Below, in pieces: positions 1-8,339 of a stretch of 64,000 nucleotides of DNA. The stretch lies in assembly GCA_900539225.1 (NCBI GenBank), contig UQBO01000001.1:124001-188000 (forward strand), given 5' to 3'. Within the stretch, counting starts at the first letter, position 1, and each line of letters starts with the position of its first letter. The DNA is from an uncultured Eubacteriales bacterium. Lineage in GTDB: Bacteria > Bacillota > Clostridia > Tissierellales > Peptoniphilaceae. The position numbers and the translations under genes are program-made. The notes beneath the pieces are model-generated. The model ran no database searches. It saw nothing but the letters and a program-made list of their open reading frames with translations, and was not told where the DNA came from.

Positions 1-240
1 GAAGTATCTAGGTTTAAATGCAGATTAAGCTTTAATAGCAATAAATATGTGCTTGATGATAAAAACGCTAGAAGTGATGTTGAAAGCACTTTATTTACTC
101 CATATGAGGTGGTATTAAAAGAGGGCTCATTGATTAAGGTTACACAAAATGAAGTTGATTACTTCCTAATAGTGAGTAAAGTAAAGGCATACTCTTCACA
201 TCGCGAGTATAGCGTGAAAGAGGTGGATAGATGGCTATAA
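1..240 (+). CDS. Phage head-tail connector protein, XkdH-like (5' end outside window)
   Basis: The reading frame is open from the first base, so the gene starts upstream and only its last 79 codons are visible. I see no diagnostic motif. The assignment rests on position: it precedes a gp10-type protein and an XkdJ-like protein in the order found in PBSX-type prophages, where this slot encodes a small head-completion or connector protein. The stop overlaps the next start by 10 bases, indicating coupled translation in the structural operon. Function is inferred from synteny only. Confidence 0.5.
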   Translation, partial: EVSRFKCRLSFNSNKYVLDDKNARSDVESTLFTPYEVVLKEGSLIKVTQNEVDYFLIVSKVKAYSSHREYSVKEVDRWL

Positions 241-638
241 ATATCGACTTAAAAGGCCTTAAGGATTTAGAAAATAAACTTAAAGCGAGTGACAAGACTA
301 TAGACGAGCTTATGAGTAAGGTCTTATATGATATTGCTGCAAGAGTTATTAAAAAGGCTGTAAATTTATCTCCATCAGATACTGGCTTATTGAGAAGAAG
401 CTTTTTTTCTAGTTTTAGACAAGATGCGGATGGCTCTTATGTCTGTGAAATATATAATAACACTACTTATGCACGCTTTGTTGAAAAGGGTCATAGAATA
501 GTTGATGGAAATGGTATAACTATCGGCTGGGTAGATGGTGTATTTATGCTTAAGATTGCTGAAGAAAGGGCAAAGAAAGAGCTTGATAAATACATTAAAA
601 AAACTGTCGATAGATATGTTGGGGGTCTTATGAAGTGA
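231..638 (+). CDS. HK97 gp10-like head-tail/tail completion protein (XkdI-like)
   Basis: The 135-residue protein has the pattern of the HK97 gp10 family: an N-terminal helix, then a basic 'SPSDTGLLRRSF' segment (about residues 46-57), then 'YARFVEKGHR' (about residues 80-89), which matches the conserved Tyr-x-x-x-x-E-x-G-H of this family. Such proteins sit at the head-tail junction or act in tail completion. The ATG follows an AGAGGTGG ribosome site and overlaps the upstream gene. The family call is fairly secure; the precise structural role is inferred. Confidence 0.75.
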   Translation: MAINIDLKGLKDLENKLKASDKTIDELMSKVLYDIAARVIKKAVNLSPSDTGLLRRSFFSSFRQDADGSYVCEIYNNTTYARFVEKGHRIVDGNGITIGWVDGVFMLKIAEERAKKELDKYIKKTVDRYVGGLMK

Positions 639-1090
639 GCTATGGTATTGATGATAAGATAGTTAAAAATGCTATCAAGAGTTTAAAAAATGATTTTGGA
701 GATATTAAGTTTTATGAAAAGAATGTCATGAATGGCTTAGAGACTCCTTGTATATTTATAAGGATCATAGACAGCACTTTTAAAAGGCTGATTGCTAATA
801 GATTTCAGGCTAATTTTGTAATTAGTGCGACATATATTCCTGATAAAAAGGAAGTAAAGGACAAGGGCCTAGCACATATTCAAGATGTGAAGCTAAGGCT
901 TATGAGTGCATTAGAAAGTATTGAGACTGAAACAGGTACTTTATATGCATCAGACGTAAGTAGCGAGACTAACTATGATGACTTAGGCGTAACTATAAAT
1001 ATGAGTTGTAATTTTCAGGTAAATTACATTAAGATATCTGATAAATATTACATGCAAAAACTTCATAGTGAAGGAAGTGTTAAAGAGTGA
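635..1090 (+). CDS. Phage tail terminator-like protein (XkdJ-like)
   Basis: A 151-residue protein in the XkdJ position of a PBSX-type operon, between the gp10-like gene and the tail sheath. The start overlaps the previous stop by 4 bases. Features such as 'ETPCIFIRIID' and the alternating beta pattern resemble the small minor tail proteins that cap the tail tube. No catalytic motif is expected. Assigned mainly by gene order and size. Confidence 0.6.
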   Translation: MSYGIDDKIVKNAIKSLKNDFGDIKFYEKNVMNGLETPCIFIRIIDSTFKRLIANRFQANFVISATYIPDKKEVKDKGLAHIQDVKLRLMSALESIETETGTLYASDVSSETNYDDLGVTINMSCNFQVNYIKISDKYYMQKLHSEGSVKE

Positions 1091-1260
1091 AGAAAGAAAA
1101 AGATGTAGAAGTAAGACATACTAAGGCGGACATAAAAAGGGCAATTATGCTTGATTATAATGTCGATGTTTTAGATGTAGTACTTGATGATGATGGGCTT
1201 TATACTTTGAAAGAGGTTGAGAAGCTTTATAATGATTTTATTAAGAAGGGGGTTAAGTAG
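1087..1260 (+). CDS. Small phage protein, YqzN/YkzM-like
   Basis: A 57-codon ORF starting at a GTG that overlaps the upstream stop (GTGA) and ending directly before the sheath ATG. The protein is highly charged, beginning MKKEKDVEVRHTKADI, and has a 'YTLKEVEKLYNDFIKKGVK' tail. PBSX-type prophages carry a small YkzM/YqzN protein in exactly this slot between xkdJ and xkdK, and the short acidic/basic helical character agrees. No function is known for the family. The tight overlaps on both sides support a real gene despite its length. Confidence 0.65.
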   Translation: MKKEKDVEVRHTKADIKRAIMLDYNVDVLDVVLDDDGLYTLKEVEKLYNDFIKKGVK

Positions 1261-2568
1261 ATGTTAGGCGGAGGAAATTTTTTAGTACAAAATAAGGTTT
1301 TGCCTGGTACTTATATAAATTTTGTATCTGTAAGAAGGCCATCGAATATATTTGGTGATAGAGGTTATGCGACTTTTACTATGCCTTTAAGCTGGGGAGA
1401 TGAGTTAATTACATTATCAAAGGAAGAATTACAAAAGGATAGCTTGAAGCTATTAGGACTAAGTTTTGATGATGAACTTTTAAGACCAGTAAGAGAGGTA
1501 TTATTGAATGCAAAGACGCTTTATCTATATAGACTTAATGGCAAGGGTGAAAAGGCTAAAGTTACCGTAAATGGCCTAAATATAACTGCGAAGTATGCAG
1601 GTCTTGGTGGAAATAAGATAGAAGTAACTTTTAAAGAAGATATTGATAATAAGGACAATATTGTTTTTGAAGTATACTTCTACGGTAGAAAGGTCTTAAG
1701 TGAAAAATATAAGAAGACTGATAAGATTTTATCTAATGACTATGTAGATGTATCGGGCGAAGCTAATTACACTGAATTAGGTGGAGAGTTAAAGGCTTTA
1801 GTTGGTGGAACTGATAAGGAAGTTAAGGCTGATGATTATAGCGAGTATTTAAAGACTATAGAAAGTTACTACTTCAACACTATCGGTTACGCTGGTGATG
1901 ATGATAGCATAAAGAGCTTATTTGTAAGCTTTGCTAAGAGAATGAGAGATGAAGTCGGCAAGAAGTGCCAAGTAGTGTTATATAATAAGGCTGCTAATTA
2001 CGAAGGCGTTATCAACGTTACAAGTAAGGCTAAGGAAGATGTGGCTGGCTTTGTGTACTACGTATTAGGTGCATCAGCTGGCTGTGATGTTAATAAAGGC
2101 CTTGATAATAGCTTATACTTAGGTGAATATACTCTTATTGATAAGCTAGCTCAAAGAGATCTTGAGAAGGCTATAATCAAAGGTGAGTTTGTCTTCCATA
2201 GGGACAATGACGATGTAAGAGTACTTGAGGATATAAACTCATTTACTGAGCTATCTAAGGATAAGAATAAGGACTTTGCACAAAATCAAGTGATTAGAGT
2301 GCTTGACCAAATAGCTATGGATATTGCGAAGATATTTAATAGTATGTATATTGGCAAGGTTCAAAATAACGAAGATGGCAGAATAAGCTTATGGGCTGAT
2401 ATTACTAATCACGCTAAGACTTTAGAAAAGCTTGGAGCGATTGAAGACTTTGAGCCTAGTGATGTAGTGGTTAAGGCTGGCCATGATAAGGATAGCGTTG
2501 AGGTTGATTATCTAGTTAAGCCTATCATGGTTATGAGGAAGCTTTATATGATAGTTAGGGTTAAGTAA
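1261..2568 (+). CDS. Contractile tail sheath protein (XkdK-like)
   Basis: This 435-residue protein is the sheath of a contractile tail. It has the typical N-terminus (a 'PGTYINFVS' segment, about residues 14-22), a Gly/Ala-rich central domain and the conserved C-terminal sheath domain with 'VLDQIAMDIAKIFN' (residues about 344-357), which joins neighbouring subunits. A strong GAAGGGGG ribosome site precedes the ATG. The start falls immediately after the small YkzM-like ORF. Length matches Firmicute XkdK proteins. It shows the prophage is a myovirus-type element or a derivative of one. Confidence 0.9.
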   Translation: MLGGGNFLVQNKVLPGTYINFVSVRRPSNIFGDRGYATFTMPLSWGDELITLSKEELQKDSLKLLGLSFDDELLRPVREVLLNAKTLYLYRLNGKGEKAKVTVNGLNITAKYAGLGGNKIEVTFKEDIDNKDNIVFEVYFYGRKVLSEKYKKTDKILSNDYVDVSGEANYTELGGELKALVGGTDKEVKADDYSEYLKTIESYYFNTIGYAGDDDSIKSLFVSFAKRMRDEVGKKCQVVLYNKAANYEGVINVTSKAKEDVAGFVYYVLGASAGCDVNKGLDNSLYLGEYTLIDKLAQRDLEKAIIKGEFVFHRDNDDVRVLEDINSFTELSKDKNKDFAQNQVIRVLDQIAMDIAKIFNSMYIGKVQNNEDGRISLWADITNHAKTLEKLGAIEDFEPSDVVVKAGHDKDSVEVDYLVKPIMVMRKLYMIVRVK

Positions 2569-2573
2569 TCAAC

Positions 2574-2602
2574 TTGCAATTTATGTGTATTAGGTGTATA
2601 AT
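2574..2602 (+). promoter_or_regulatory. Sigma-70/SigA promoter of the relB-doc cargo
   Basis: TTGCAA (2574-2579), a 17-base spacer, then TATAAT (2597-2602). It lies just after the sheath stop and 21 bases before the antitoxin start, so the toxin-antitoxin pair can be transcribed independently of the late tail operon. Confidence 0.75.
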
Positions 2603-2623
2603 ATGCATAAAGGAAGTGAGGAT

Positions 2624-2851
2624 ATGGAAAAAACTAATTTAACAATATCTGTGGATAAAAAAGATAAGGAGATGTTTCAAGATTTAGTAAATAAACTAGG
2701 TTTAAATATCTCCGTGGCTTTTAATATGTTTGTTAAGCAGTCGATAAGGAATAACTCTTTGGCTCTTGACTTAAGTATAAATGAGCTTGAGAGTGTATCT
2801 GATAGACTTATGGATAAATATGACAGGGCTTTTGAGGAATTGTCAAAATGA
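2624..2851 (+). CDS. RelB/DinJ-family antitoxin
   Basis: The 75-residue protein has the RelB/DinJ ribbon-helix-helix N-terminus ('TNLTISVDKK' strand, then a helix with 'DLVNKLGLNISVAFNMFVKQ'). It binds DNA as a dimer and neutralises the toxin through its C-terminal helix. I chose the ATG at 2624 because AGGAAGTGAGG lies 3 bases upstream; in-frame starts at 2594 and 2603 fall within the promoter. It overlaps the toxin gene by 4 bases (ATGA). Pairing of a RelB-type antitoxin with a Doc toxin is a known mix-and-match arrangement. The protein probably represses its own promoter, as is usual in the family. Confidence 0.88.
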   Translation: MEKTNLTISVDKKDKEMFQDLVNKLGLNISVAFNMFVKQSIRNNSLALDLSINELESVSDRLMDKYDRAFEELSK

Positions 2852-3234
2852 GATTTCTCTCTTATGATGACGTTATAAGGCTTCATGATAAGCTTATTGA
2901 AAGGTATAAAGGCTTAAATGGCATTAGAGACAATGAGATTTTGATATCTTGTCTTGAGGGTATCTTTCAAACTTTTGACGGAAACGAACTGTATCCAAGT
3001 GATATTGATAAAATTATAAATTTATCTTTCTCTTTAATTAAAAACCATCCGTTTTATGATGGCAACAAAAGAATTGCTATGATGGTCTTAGTGTATTTAT
3101 TTGATATCAACAATATTGAGCATAGTCTTAGTGATGATGATCTTATAGGGCTGGGGCTTGGCTTAGCTGATGGAAGTATAAGTAAAGTGGATTATAAAGA
3201 GTTTATATTAAAAAAAATTATTAAAGGTGCGTAA
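2848..3234 (+). CDS. doc: Doc-family (Fic fold) death-on-curing toxin
   Basis: This 128-residue protein carries the Fic/Doc motif 'HPFYDGNKR' at residues 67-75. The Lys in place of the second Gly of classic Fic enzymes marks it as Doc-type. Doc phosphorylates elongation factor EF-Tu and stops translation. His67 is the expected catalytic base. The gene overlaps the RelB-like antitoxin by 4 bases and ends in an intrinsic terminator, so the pair is a self-contained cargo unit placed between sheath and tube genes. Length matches the P1 Doc protein (126 residues). Confidence 0.9.
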   Translation: MRFLSYDDVIRLHDKLIERYKGLNGIRDNEILISCLEGIFQTFDGNELYPSDIDKIINLSFSLIKNHPFYDGNKRIAMMVLVYLFDINNIEHSLSDDDLIGLGLGLADGSISKVDYKEFILKKIIKGA

Positions 3235-3250
3235 AGACGCATCTTTTTTA
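3226..3250 (+). terminator. Intrinsic terminator after doc
   Basis: A 7-bp stem GGTGCGT/ACGCATC with an AAAG loop, followed by a T-run (3244-3249). It overlaps the last codons of doc and would end cargo transcription; it may also attenuate the tail operon. Confidence 0.8.
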
Positions 3251-3267
3251 TTGGAAATGGTGATATT

Positions 3268-3747
3268 ATGGCTGAACAAAGAATAATGCCTGCTTATGAA
3301 GCGATTGATGGTCGTCATGGAGCGGCTTATGCAACTATTAAGGGTAAAAGATACCTTTTGTTTCAACTTAAGAGTTTTGAGACTAAGACTGAAAAGAATA
3401 ATATTGAGCTTCAAAGGCTTGGAACTACTGTTGCAGGTAATTTAACTAGTGGTATTAAGCTTGGCTGGGAAGCTGAGATGTACTACAACACTGATATATT
3501 TAGAGCTTTGGCTTTAGACTATATCAAAACTGGTAAGGAGACTTACTTTGACCTTCAAATAACTAATGATGATCCTAATAGCTCTGCTGGTCGTCATACT
3601 GTGATTTTAAGGGACTGTAAGCTTAACAATATAACTATGGCTCTTTTAAATGTTGATAATCAAGTATTGTCTGAAAAGATTGATGGTACTTGTGAAGATA
3701 TTGATGCTCCTGAGTTATTTAAGGTATTGAAAGGAATGGAAGATTAA
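3268..3747 (+). CDS. Phage tail tube protein (XkdM-like)
   Basis: The 159-residue protein matches the tail tube family of PBSX-type contractile tails: 'KGKRYLLFQLKSFE' (residues about 25-38), 'LGTTVAGNLTSGIKLGWEAEMYYNTDIFR' split across residues about 51-79, and the C-terminal 'LKGMED'. It polymerises into the inner tube beneath the sheath. It lies downstream of the inserted relB-doc cargo, which separates it from the sheath gene it normally follows. The stop overlaps the next ATG (TAATG). Confidence 0.88.
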   Translation: MAEQRIMPAYEAIDGRHGAAYATIKGKRYLLFQLKSFETKTEKNNIELQRLGTTVAGNLTSGIKLGWEAEMYYNTDIFRALALDYIKTGKETYFDLQITNDDPNSSAGRHTVILRDCKLNNITMALLNVDNQVLSEKIDGTCEDIDAPELFKVLKGMED

Positions 3748-4139
3748 TGAGTAAATTATCTAGCTTTTTAAAAGAAAATGTTAAGGAAGGCGAGAGAAAA
3801 AAAGAGGTCTTTGTCTCTGACAGATTCTCTGAGCCTATAACTATAAAATTACTAAGTCCAAAGGAGTTAGCAAGATGTCAAGATGCGGCGGTTTCTATTA
3901 GAAATAAGAAGCCGTTTTTTGATACTAAAGCTTATAATATGGAGTTAATCAAAATATCTATAATTGAGCCTGATTTAAAGAGCGCTGAGCTTCAAGATAG
4001 CTACAGCGTGATGAATGAAGAAGATTTAATCAATGAGATGTTTACGGGAGCTGAATTTACTAAGATTTCAACTGAAGTAAATGAGTTTAACTCTCTTGAT
4101 GAAAATATCAATGACAAAATAAATGAAGCAAAAAACTAA
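3747..4139 (+). CDS. Tail assembly chaperone, zero-frame product (XkdN-like, gpG analogue)
   Basis: A 130-residue acidic/basic protein directly before the tape measure gene, the normal place for the chaperone that coats the tape measure during tail assembly. A slippery heptamer A-AAA-AAC lies immediately before its TAA stop. A -1 slip there reads into a 58-codon extension that ends at the tape-measure start. The short product corresponds to gpG and the extended one to gpGT of lambda-like tails. The frameshift is inferred from sequence; family and position agree. Confidence 0.82.
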   Translation: MSKLSSFLKENVKEGERKKEVFVSDRFSEPITIKLLSPKELARCQDAAVSIRNKKPFFDTKAYNMELIKISIIEPDLKSAELQDSYSVMNEEDLINEMFTGAEFTKISTEVNEFNSLDENINDKINEAKN

Positions 4140-4303
4140 TTAGGACAGATGATGATGCCATGCTTTGCTATCATCTGTTTATTATGACTAAGGGTAATAT
4201 GAAGCCCTCTGATGTCATTAATATGAGCATTGAGGAGAAGGCTTTATACTGGGCGATGATGGCAGAGTATGGGAAAGAGATGAAGGAGGCTAGTAAGAAA
4301 TGA
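4127..4303 (+). CDS. Tail assembly chaperone, frameshift extension (gpT analogue)
   Basis: This region is open in the -1 frame relative to the chaperone gene. Reading after the slip gives K-K-L-I-R-T-D-D-D-A-M followed by 'MKPSDVINMSIEEKALYWAM', a helical segment typical of the C-terminal T part of Firmicute tail chaperones. It ends at a TGA overlapping the tape measure ATG (ATGA). There is no ribosome site positioned for an independent start at its beginning, so it is best read as the extension of the fusion protein spanning 3747-4303. Confidence 0.8.
   Translation, partial: SKKLIRTDDDAMLCYHLFIMTKGNMKPSDVINMSIEEKALYWAMMAEYGKEMKEASKK
4130..4136 (+). promoter_or_regulatory. -1 programmed ribosomal frameshift site (A AAA AAC)
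   Basis: The heptamer AAAAAAC is in register with the chaperone frame (codons AAA-AAC) and is followed at once by TAA. This fits the X-XXY-YYZ rule for -1 slippage. Both frames are protein-like on the correct sides of it. Confidence 0.82.
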
Positions 4304-6285
4304 TTAATACTGAAATTAAATTATTTGATTCTATGTCACCTGTTTTGAAAAATATTATTTCATCTGTCGACGCGATGATTAAATCATTGGAGAATTGCGA
4401 AAAGGCTTCTGAAGGCATGATTGATAAGGGAGCTTTAGATAAAGCAAATGAAGCTTTTAGACAAGCAGTTGAGGGTGTTCACAGTCTTGATGAAGCGCTG
4501 ATTGAAGCTAAGGTTAACAGTGAGAGTGCTGGAAGCTCTATTGAGGGGCTCTCAAGCTCTGTGGCTAATAGTGAGGGACTTATGCATAAGGCGGCTTCTG
4601 CTGCTAAGAAGCTTGCACTTGGCTATTTATCTTTTCAAGGTATAAAGAATTTTATACAGGGTGCTGATGAATTCCAAAATGTATCTACTAGGCTTAATAT
4701 GGTTGCTGATAGCTTTAAAAAGACTGAAACAGAGCTTAGTGGCGTAGAGCTTATGGCAAGGATAAGAAAGAGTGCTAGCGAGTCAAGGGGCGAGTTTATG
4801 ATGACAGCTGATGTCATTGGTAAGCTTGGTATGCAGGCAAGAAACGCTTTTGAATCGTCTGATGACCTTATTACCTTTGCTGAACAGCTAAACAAGAACT
4901 TTAAGATTGCAGGAACTGATGCAGAGGGTATTCGCTCTGTTATGTATAACTTAACGCAAGCCTTGGCAAGTGGTGTGCTTCGTGGTCAGGACTTAAACTC
5001 TGTTATGAGTAATACGCCTATCATCTTAGAGAAGGTTGCGAAGTACATGGACTCTGATATAAGCCAGATAAGAAAGCTGGCTGAAGAGGGTAAGCTTTCA
5101 AGTAGCGTAATTGTAAGTGCTATGCTTGATAGTGCTGAAAAGACTGATGAGGCTTTTAGGAATATGCCTATGAACTTCCACGATATTATGACTAAAATTA
5201 AAAATAGTATACAGGCTTCACTAAGTGGTGCTTTTATTAAGTGGAACGAGCTTTTAAATTCAGAGAATATGCAAAAGACTATTGAGTTTTTAATTAATCT
5301 TGTATCTGGCTTTGTAAATGTAGTTTCTGAGGTTTTTGGAGTATTGATTGATATATTCGGGCCTATACTTGGGTTTTTTAATGAATTTAGTGGAGTAATT
5401 GAGATTGCTGTTGGTGCGCTCATGGCTTATCAATTGGCTGTGTGGGCTGTTAATACGGCTATGACGGCCTTTAATATTACATGTAATGCTAATCCTATAA
5501 TCTTAATAATAACAGCTGTGCTTACTCTTATTATGCTTCTTTTTAAATGGATACAGTCTTTAGGTGGTTTAACGCTTGCGTGGCTTAAGTTTAAGCTTGT
5601 TGTGCTTAATATCTTTGGTGCTTTGGGCATGGCTATAGGTGGCTTTATCGGCGTTGTAGCTAGTGCTATACTAGGGATTATACAAGTGATACTGCATGCG
5701 GTTCAATTTATGCTTAATGTTTTGATTAAGGGCATAAATCTAGTTATTAAAGGGCTTAATTTAATACCGGGTGTCAACATTGGTGAACTTGGAGAAGTAA
5801 AGTTTGCTAACGGCTTTGATGACTTTGCAAAAGGTCTTAGAGATGGCATGGGCGATATGCTTGTCAATAGTGGCAAGAGTATTGATAGCGCCTCTCAAGG
5901 TATATCAAATGAGATTAAGCTTAAAGAAGCTGAGATTGCTAGACAAAAAGAGGCTGAAAAGGCTGACCCGCTTAAGGACTTAAAAATTCCTCCATATGAA
6001 AAGGACTTAGGTTCTATTGATAAGGGTATGGGTAAGGCGGCAGGTCATGCTGGAAGCATAGATAAGAAGCTTGATGATGATTTAGAGGTCAATTCTGACG
6101 ATTTAAAGGCTATACGCGATGTAATGTTTCAAAGAGCTATACAGAATTTATCGTGGGATAAAATTGATGTTCATGTGGATAACTCCTTTGGTGATGTTCA
6201 TGAAACGGCTGATACGGACTCTATAATTAAATCAATTGAAGATGGATTATATGAAGCGGTTGAAAGGGTAGGTGTGATGGCATAA
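4300..6285 (+). CDS. Tail tape measure protein (XkdO-like)
   Basis: The 661-residue protein has the conserved tape-measure domain around residues 120-305, including 'EFQNVSTRLNMV', 'LTQALASGVLRGQDLNSVM' and 'TPIILEKVA'. Hydrophobic membrane-like segments follow (residues about 340-490), and a charged helical tail ends the protein. It sets tail length and is ejected with the DNA. With about 0.15 nm per residue, the usual scaling for helical tape measures, the tail would be near 100 nm. The start overlaps the frameshifted chaperone stop by 3 bases. Confidence 0.9.
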   Translation: MINTEIKLFDSMSPVLKNIISSVDAMIKSLENCEKASEGMIDKGALDKANEAFRQAVEGVHSLDEALIEAKVNSESAGSSIEGLSSSVANSEGLMHKAASAAKKLALGYLSFQGIKNFIQGADEFQNVSTRLNMVADSFKKTETELSGVELMARIRKSASESRGEFMMTADVIGKLGMQARNAFESSDDLITFAEQLNKNFKIAGTDAEGIRSVMYNLTQALASGVLRGQDLNSVMSNTPIILEKVAKYMDSDISQIRKLAEEGKLSSSVIVSAMLDSAEKTDEAFRNMPMNFHDIMTKIKNSIQASLSGAFIKWNELLNSENMQKTIEFLINLVSGFVNVVSEVFGVLIDIFGPILGFFNEFSGVIEIAVGALMAYQLAVWAVNTAMTAFNITCNANPIILIITAVLTLIMLLFKWIQSLGGLTLAWLKFKLVVLNIFGALGMAIGGFIGVVASAILGIIQVILHAVQFMLNVLIKGINLVIKGLNLIPGVNIGELGEVKFANGFDDFAKGLRDGMGDMLVNSGKSIDSASQGISNEIKLKEAEIARQKEAEKADPLKDLKIPPYEKDLGSIDKGMGKAAGHAGSIDKKLDDDLEVNSDDLKAIRDVMFQRAIQNLSWDKIDVHVDNSFGDVHETADTDSIIKSIEDGLYEAVERVGVMA

Positions 6286-6920
6286 TGAGGGCACATGATT
6301 TTTATATTGATAGCTTTAAATTGCCTATCACTCCTGAGGATATAGAAGTAAATTACAAGGGCAAGAACAAGTCTATTGACCTACTAAATGGCGATGAGCT
6401 TAATGTTTTAAATAAGCCTAGCTTAACAACTTTTAAGTTTGATTTCTTCTTGCCTAGGGATTACGCTCCTATAGTTGGTGAATATATTGAGCCTTTTACA
6501 GTTGCCCATGGCGTTGAAAAGATGATGAAGGAAAAGAAGATCATTCCTTTTATCATTATCAGGCATGATAGAGGGCTTAAGAACTCCATAATCAAGAAAG
6601 CAACTGTTGAGGACTTCTCTTATGAAGAATCGGTAGAAAATGCTCCTGGACTTATGGCATCAATCACTTTAAAGGTGTATATACCACTTAAAACGAAGGT
6701 TTTAACTGCGAAGAGTGATGGAGAGAAGACGACTTTATCTGAAGTAAATACTGCTGATAGAGAGCCTAAAGCTTCTGTCAAGGTTCGTGAAAATGAGCCG
6801 ATAAATGTTGCAATTCGCAGAGGTGGTGGCAATATCAAAAACTATAAGAGAATTAAGGATAAGAATAGAATTACAAGTGTTACCCGTGATTATACAGGTA
6901 AGACGTTAGAATTAAATTAG
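6285..6920 (+). CDS. Baseplate/tail protein XkdP-like (degenerate LysM)
   Basis: A 211-residue protein in the XkdP slot after the tape measure. The N-terminal part ('FKLPITPEDIEVNYKGKNKS', about residues 11-30) matches the XkdP/YqbP beta domain that contacts the tube end. The normal C-terminal LysM domain is weak: only 'NEPINVAIRRGGGNIKNYKR' (residues about 176-195) recalls it. A terminator-like hairpin follows the stop. The role as baseplate hub-associated protein is inferred from PBSX order. Confidence 0.78.
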   Translation: MRAHDFYIDSFKLPITPEDIEVNYKGKNKSIDLLNGDELNVLNKPSLTTFKFDFFLPRDYAPIVGEYIEPFTVAHGVEKMMKEKKIIPFIIIRHDRGLKNSIIKKATVEDFSYEESVENAPGLMASITLKVYIPLKTKVLTAKSDGEKTTLSEVNTADREPKASVKVRENEPINVAIRRGGGNIKNYKRIKDKNRITSVTRDYTGKTLELN

Positions 6921-6923
6921 AAA

Positions 6924-6944
6924 AGGGGCTTAGTGCCTCTTTTT
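6924..6944 (+). terminator. Possible terminator/attenuator within the tail operon
   Basis: A 6-bp stem AGGGGC/GCCTCT with a 5-base loop, followed by TTTTT. It lies between the XkdP-like and XkdQ-like genes, which would normally be co-transcribed, so it may only attenuate. Confidence 0.45.
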
Positions 6945-6969
6945 GTACATATAAAAAGGGGGTGCTCTT

Positions 6970-7941
6970 GTGTATAGGATAATTATTACATCAAGGGGTG
7001 TTACTTATGAGCCTATAGTTAAAGATAGCTTTACTATTAAGAGGTCAATGGGCTTTGAGCCGTCTACGCTTGAGTTTGAACTAGTTAAGGATGAAGTAAT
7101 TGATTATCAAGAAGGTGGCAATGTCAAGGTATATAATGAAGATGGCAAGATGATATTTACTGGATATATAGTGTCTAAATCAAGGGATAAGAATCAGATA
7201 ATAAAAAATACTTGCTATGACAGCATGTGGTACTTTAAGAATAAGGATACGCTTAAGTTTGAGGATATGACTTATAGCGATATCATAAAAGAGGTATGCT
7301 CGCGTCAAGGTATGATTACTGGTGATATTGAAGATACTGGATATAAAATTAAAGGTGCTATACACAGAAATAAGGAGTATTTTACGATATTTAAAGATGC
7401 TTATGACATGACCTTAGCTCACAATGGAGTTATATTTACTCTTTTTGATGATAATGGCAAGATCTCTTTGAAAAAGCCGTCTTCTATGATGATAGAAAAG
7501 GCTATAACTTTTGATAATTCGTGTAATTTTAGTTACAAGACAAGTATTGAGAATAGCTATAACAGAATTAAATTATCTCACAATGATGATGAGAAGAAAG
7601 AGATGAAGTATCACATCAAGGAAGATATGAATCATATAAAAGAGTGGGGCTTAAGGCAGTATATGGCTGAAAGCTCTAAGAGTGAAGATATGGACGCGAA
7701 GGCTAGTAGATTATTAGAGCTTTTAAATAGAAAGGAGCGTACGCTTGAGATTAAGGATATTATCGGAGATTGGGACGTAAGAGGCGGCTCACTCGTTCCT
7801 GTTGTGCTTGGTGCGATTGGCGATATTGCTGTTAATAGTATGATGTTTGTCTCAAGTGTAACGCATAAGGTAAAGGATGGCATACACTTGATGACGGTAA
7901 AGGTTTACAATAAGGATATAATGCCATTAGGGGGCAAGTAA
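6970..7941 (+). CDS. Baseplate hub protein, gpD/XkdQ-like
   Basis: The 323-residue protein matches the XkdQ/YqbQ group related to the late-control gpD hub. It starts with a beta-rich domain ('YRIIITSRG' at the start, 'FTIKRSMGFEPSTLEFEL' near residues 22-39), has a middle region with 'IIKEVCSRQGM', and a C-terminal domain ending in 'TVKVYNKDIMPLGGK'. It forms the central hub of the contractile baseplate. The start is a GTG preceded by AAAAAGGGGGTG. The stop overlaps the next ATG by one base. Confidence 0.85.
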   Translation: MYRIIITSRGVTYEPIVKDSFTIKRSMGFEPSTLEFELVKDEVIDYQEGGNVKVYNEDGKMIFTGYIVSKSRDKNQIIKNTCYDSMWYFKNKDTLKFEDMTYSDIIKEVCSRQGMITGDIEDTGYKIKGAIHRNKEYFTIFKDAYDMTLAHNGVIFTLFDDNGKISLKKPSSMMIEKAITFDNSCNFSYKTSIENSYNRIKLSHNDDEKKEMKYHIKEDMNHIKEWGLRQYMAESSKSEDMDAKASRLLELLNRKERTLEIKDIIGDWDVRGGSLVPVVLGAIGDIAVNSMMFVSSVTHKVKDGIHLMTVKVYNKDIMPLGGK

Positions 7942-8339
7942 TGAGTAGTAATTTAAAGACGGTAATTGAAAAGATTGCGGGCGGCGTGATTGATGAGAAG
8001 AATATGGCAAGAAAGGTATTTGCTAAGCTTATCAAGACAAGCCCGCCTACTTTTAAGCTATATGATGGAGATCTTGAGGTATCGGGTGCATTCGTTGTTA
8101 CTCCTAAGTACAGGGTCTTTACGACTAAGGATATAGGAAAGGATTTTGTTCTTGAAGAGGATTTAGGTGGACAGAGATATTTTTATTGTTATCAAGCGGC
8201 CGAGGTCGGACAAAATGGACAAGAATATAGCTTTAAGGGAAGAATTGATAAGTGTAAGCTCATTGGCAAGTGTCCACATGGTGATGTAGAGGTTACGAGT
8301 GGAATTATCTATGATATGACTCATGAGGAGGGGATATAA
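7941..8339 (+). CDS. DUF2577 baseplate protein (XkdR-like)
   Basis: A 132-residue protein with the DUF2577 pattern: an N-terminal helix, then 'SPPTFKLYDGD' (residues about 34-44, with T in the first place here) and an OB-like region ending in 'GDVEVTSGIIYDMT'. It sits between the hub gene and the DUF2634 gene, as in PBSX-type phages, and shares TAATG overlaps with both neighbours. It is presumed to be a small baseplate component. No catalytic motif is visible. Confidence 0.82.
   Translation: MSSNLKTVIEKIAGGVIDEKNMARKVFAKLIKTSPPTFKLYDGDLEVSGAFVVTPKYRVFTTKDIGKDFVLEEDLGGQRYFYCYQAAEVGQNGQEYSFKGRIDKCKLIGKCPHGDVEVTSGIIYDMTHEEGI

Noticed and set aside
4140..4299. Independent small gene between chaperone and tape measure
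   Set aside because: ATG codons exist in the frame (for example 4160 and 4184) but none has a ribosome site, while a slippery heptamer links the frame to the upstream gene.
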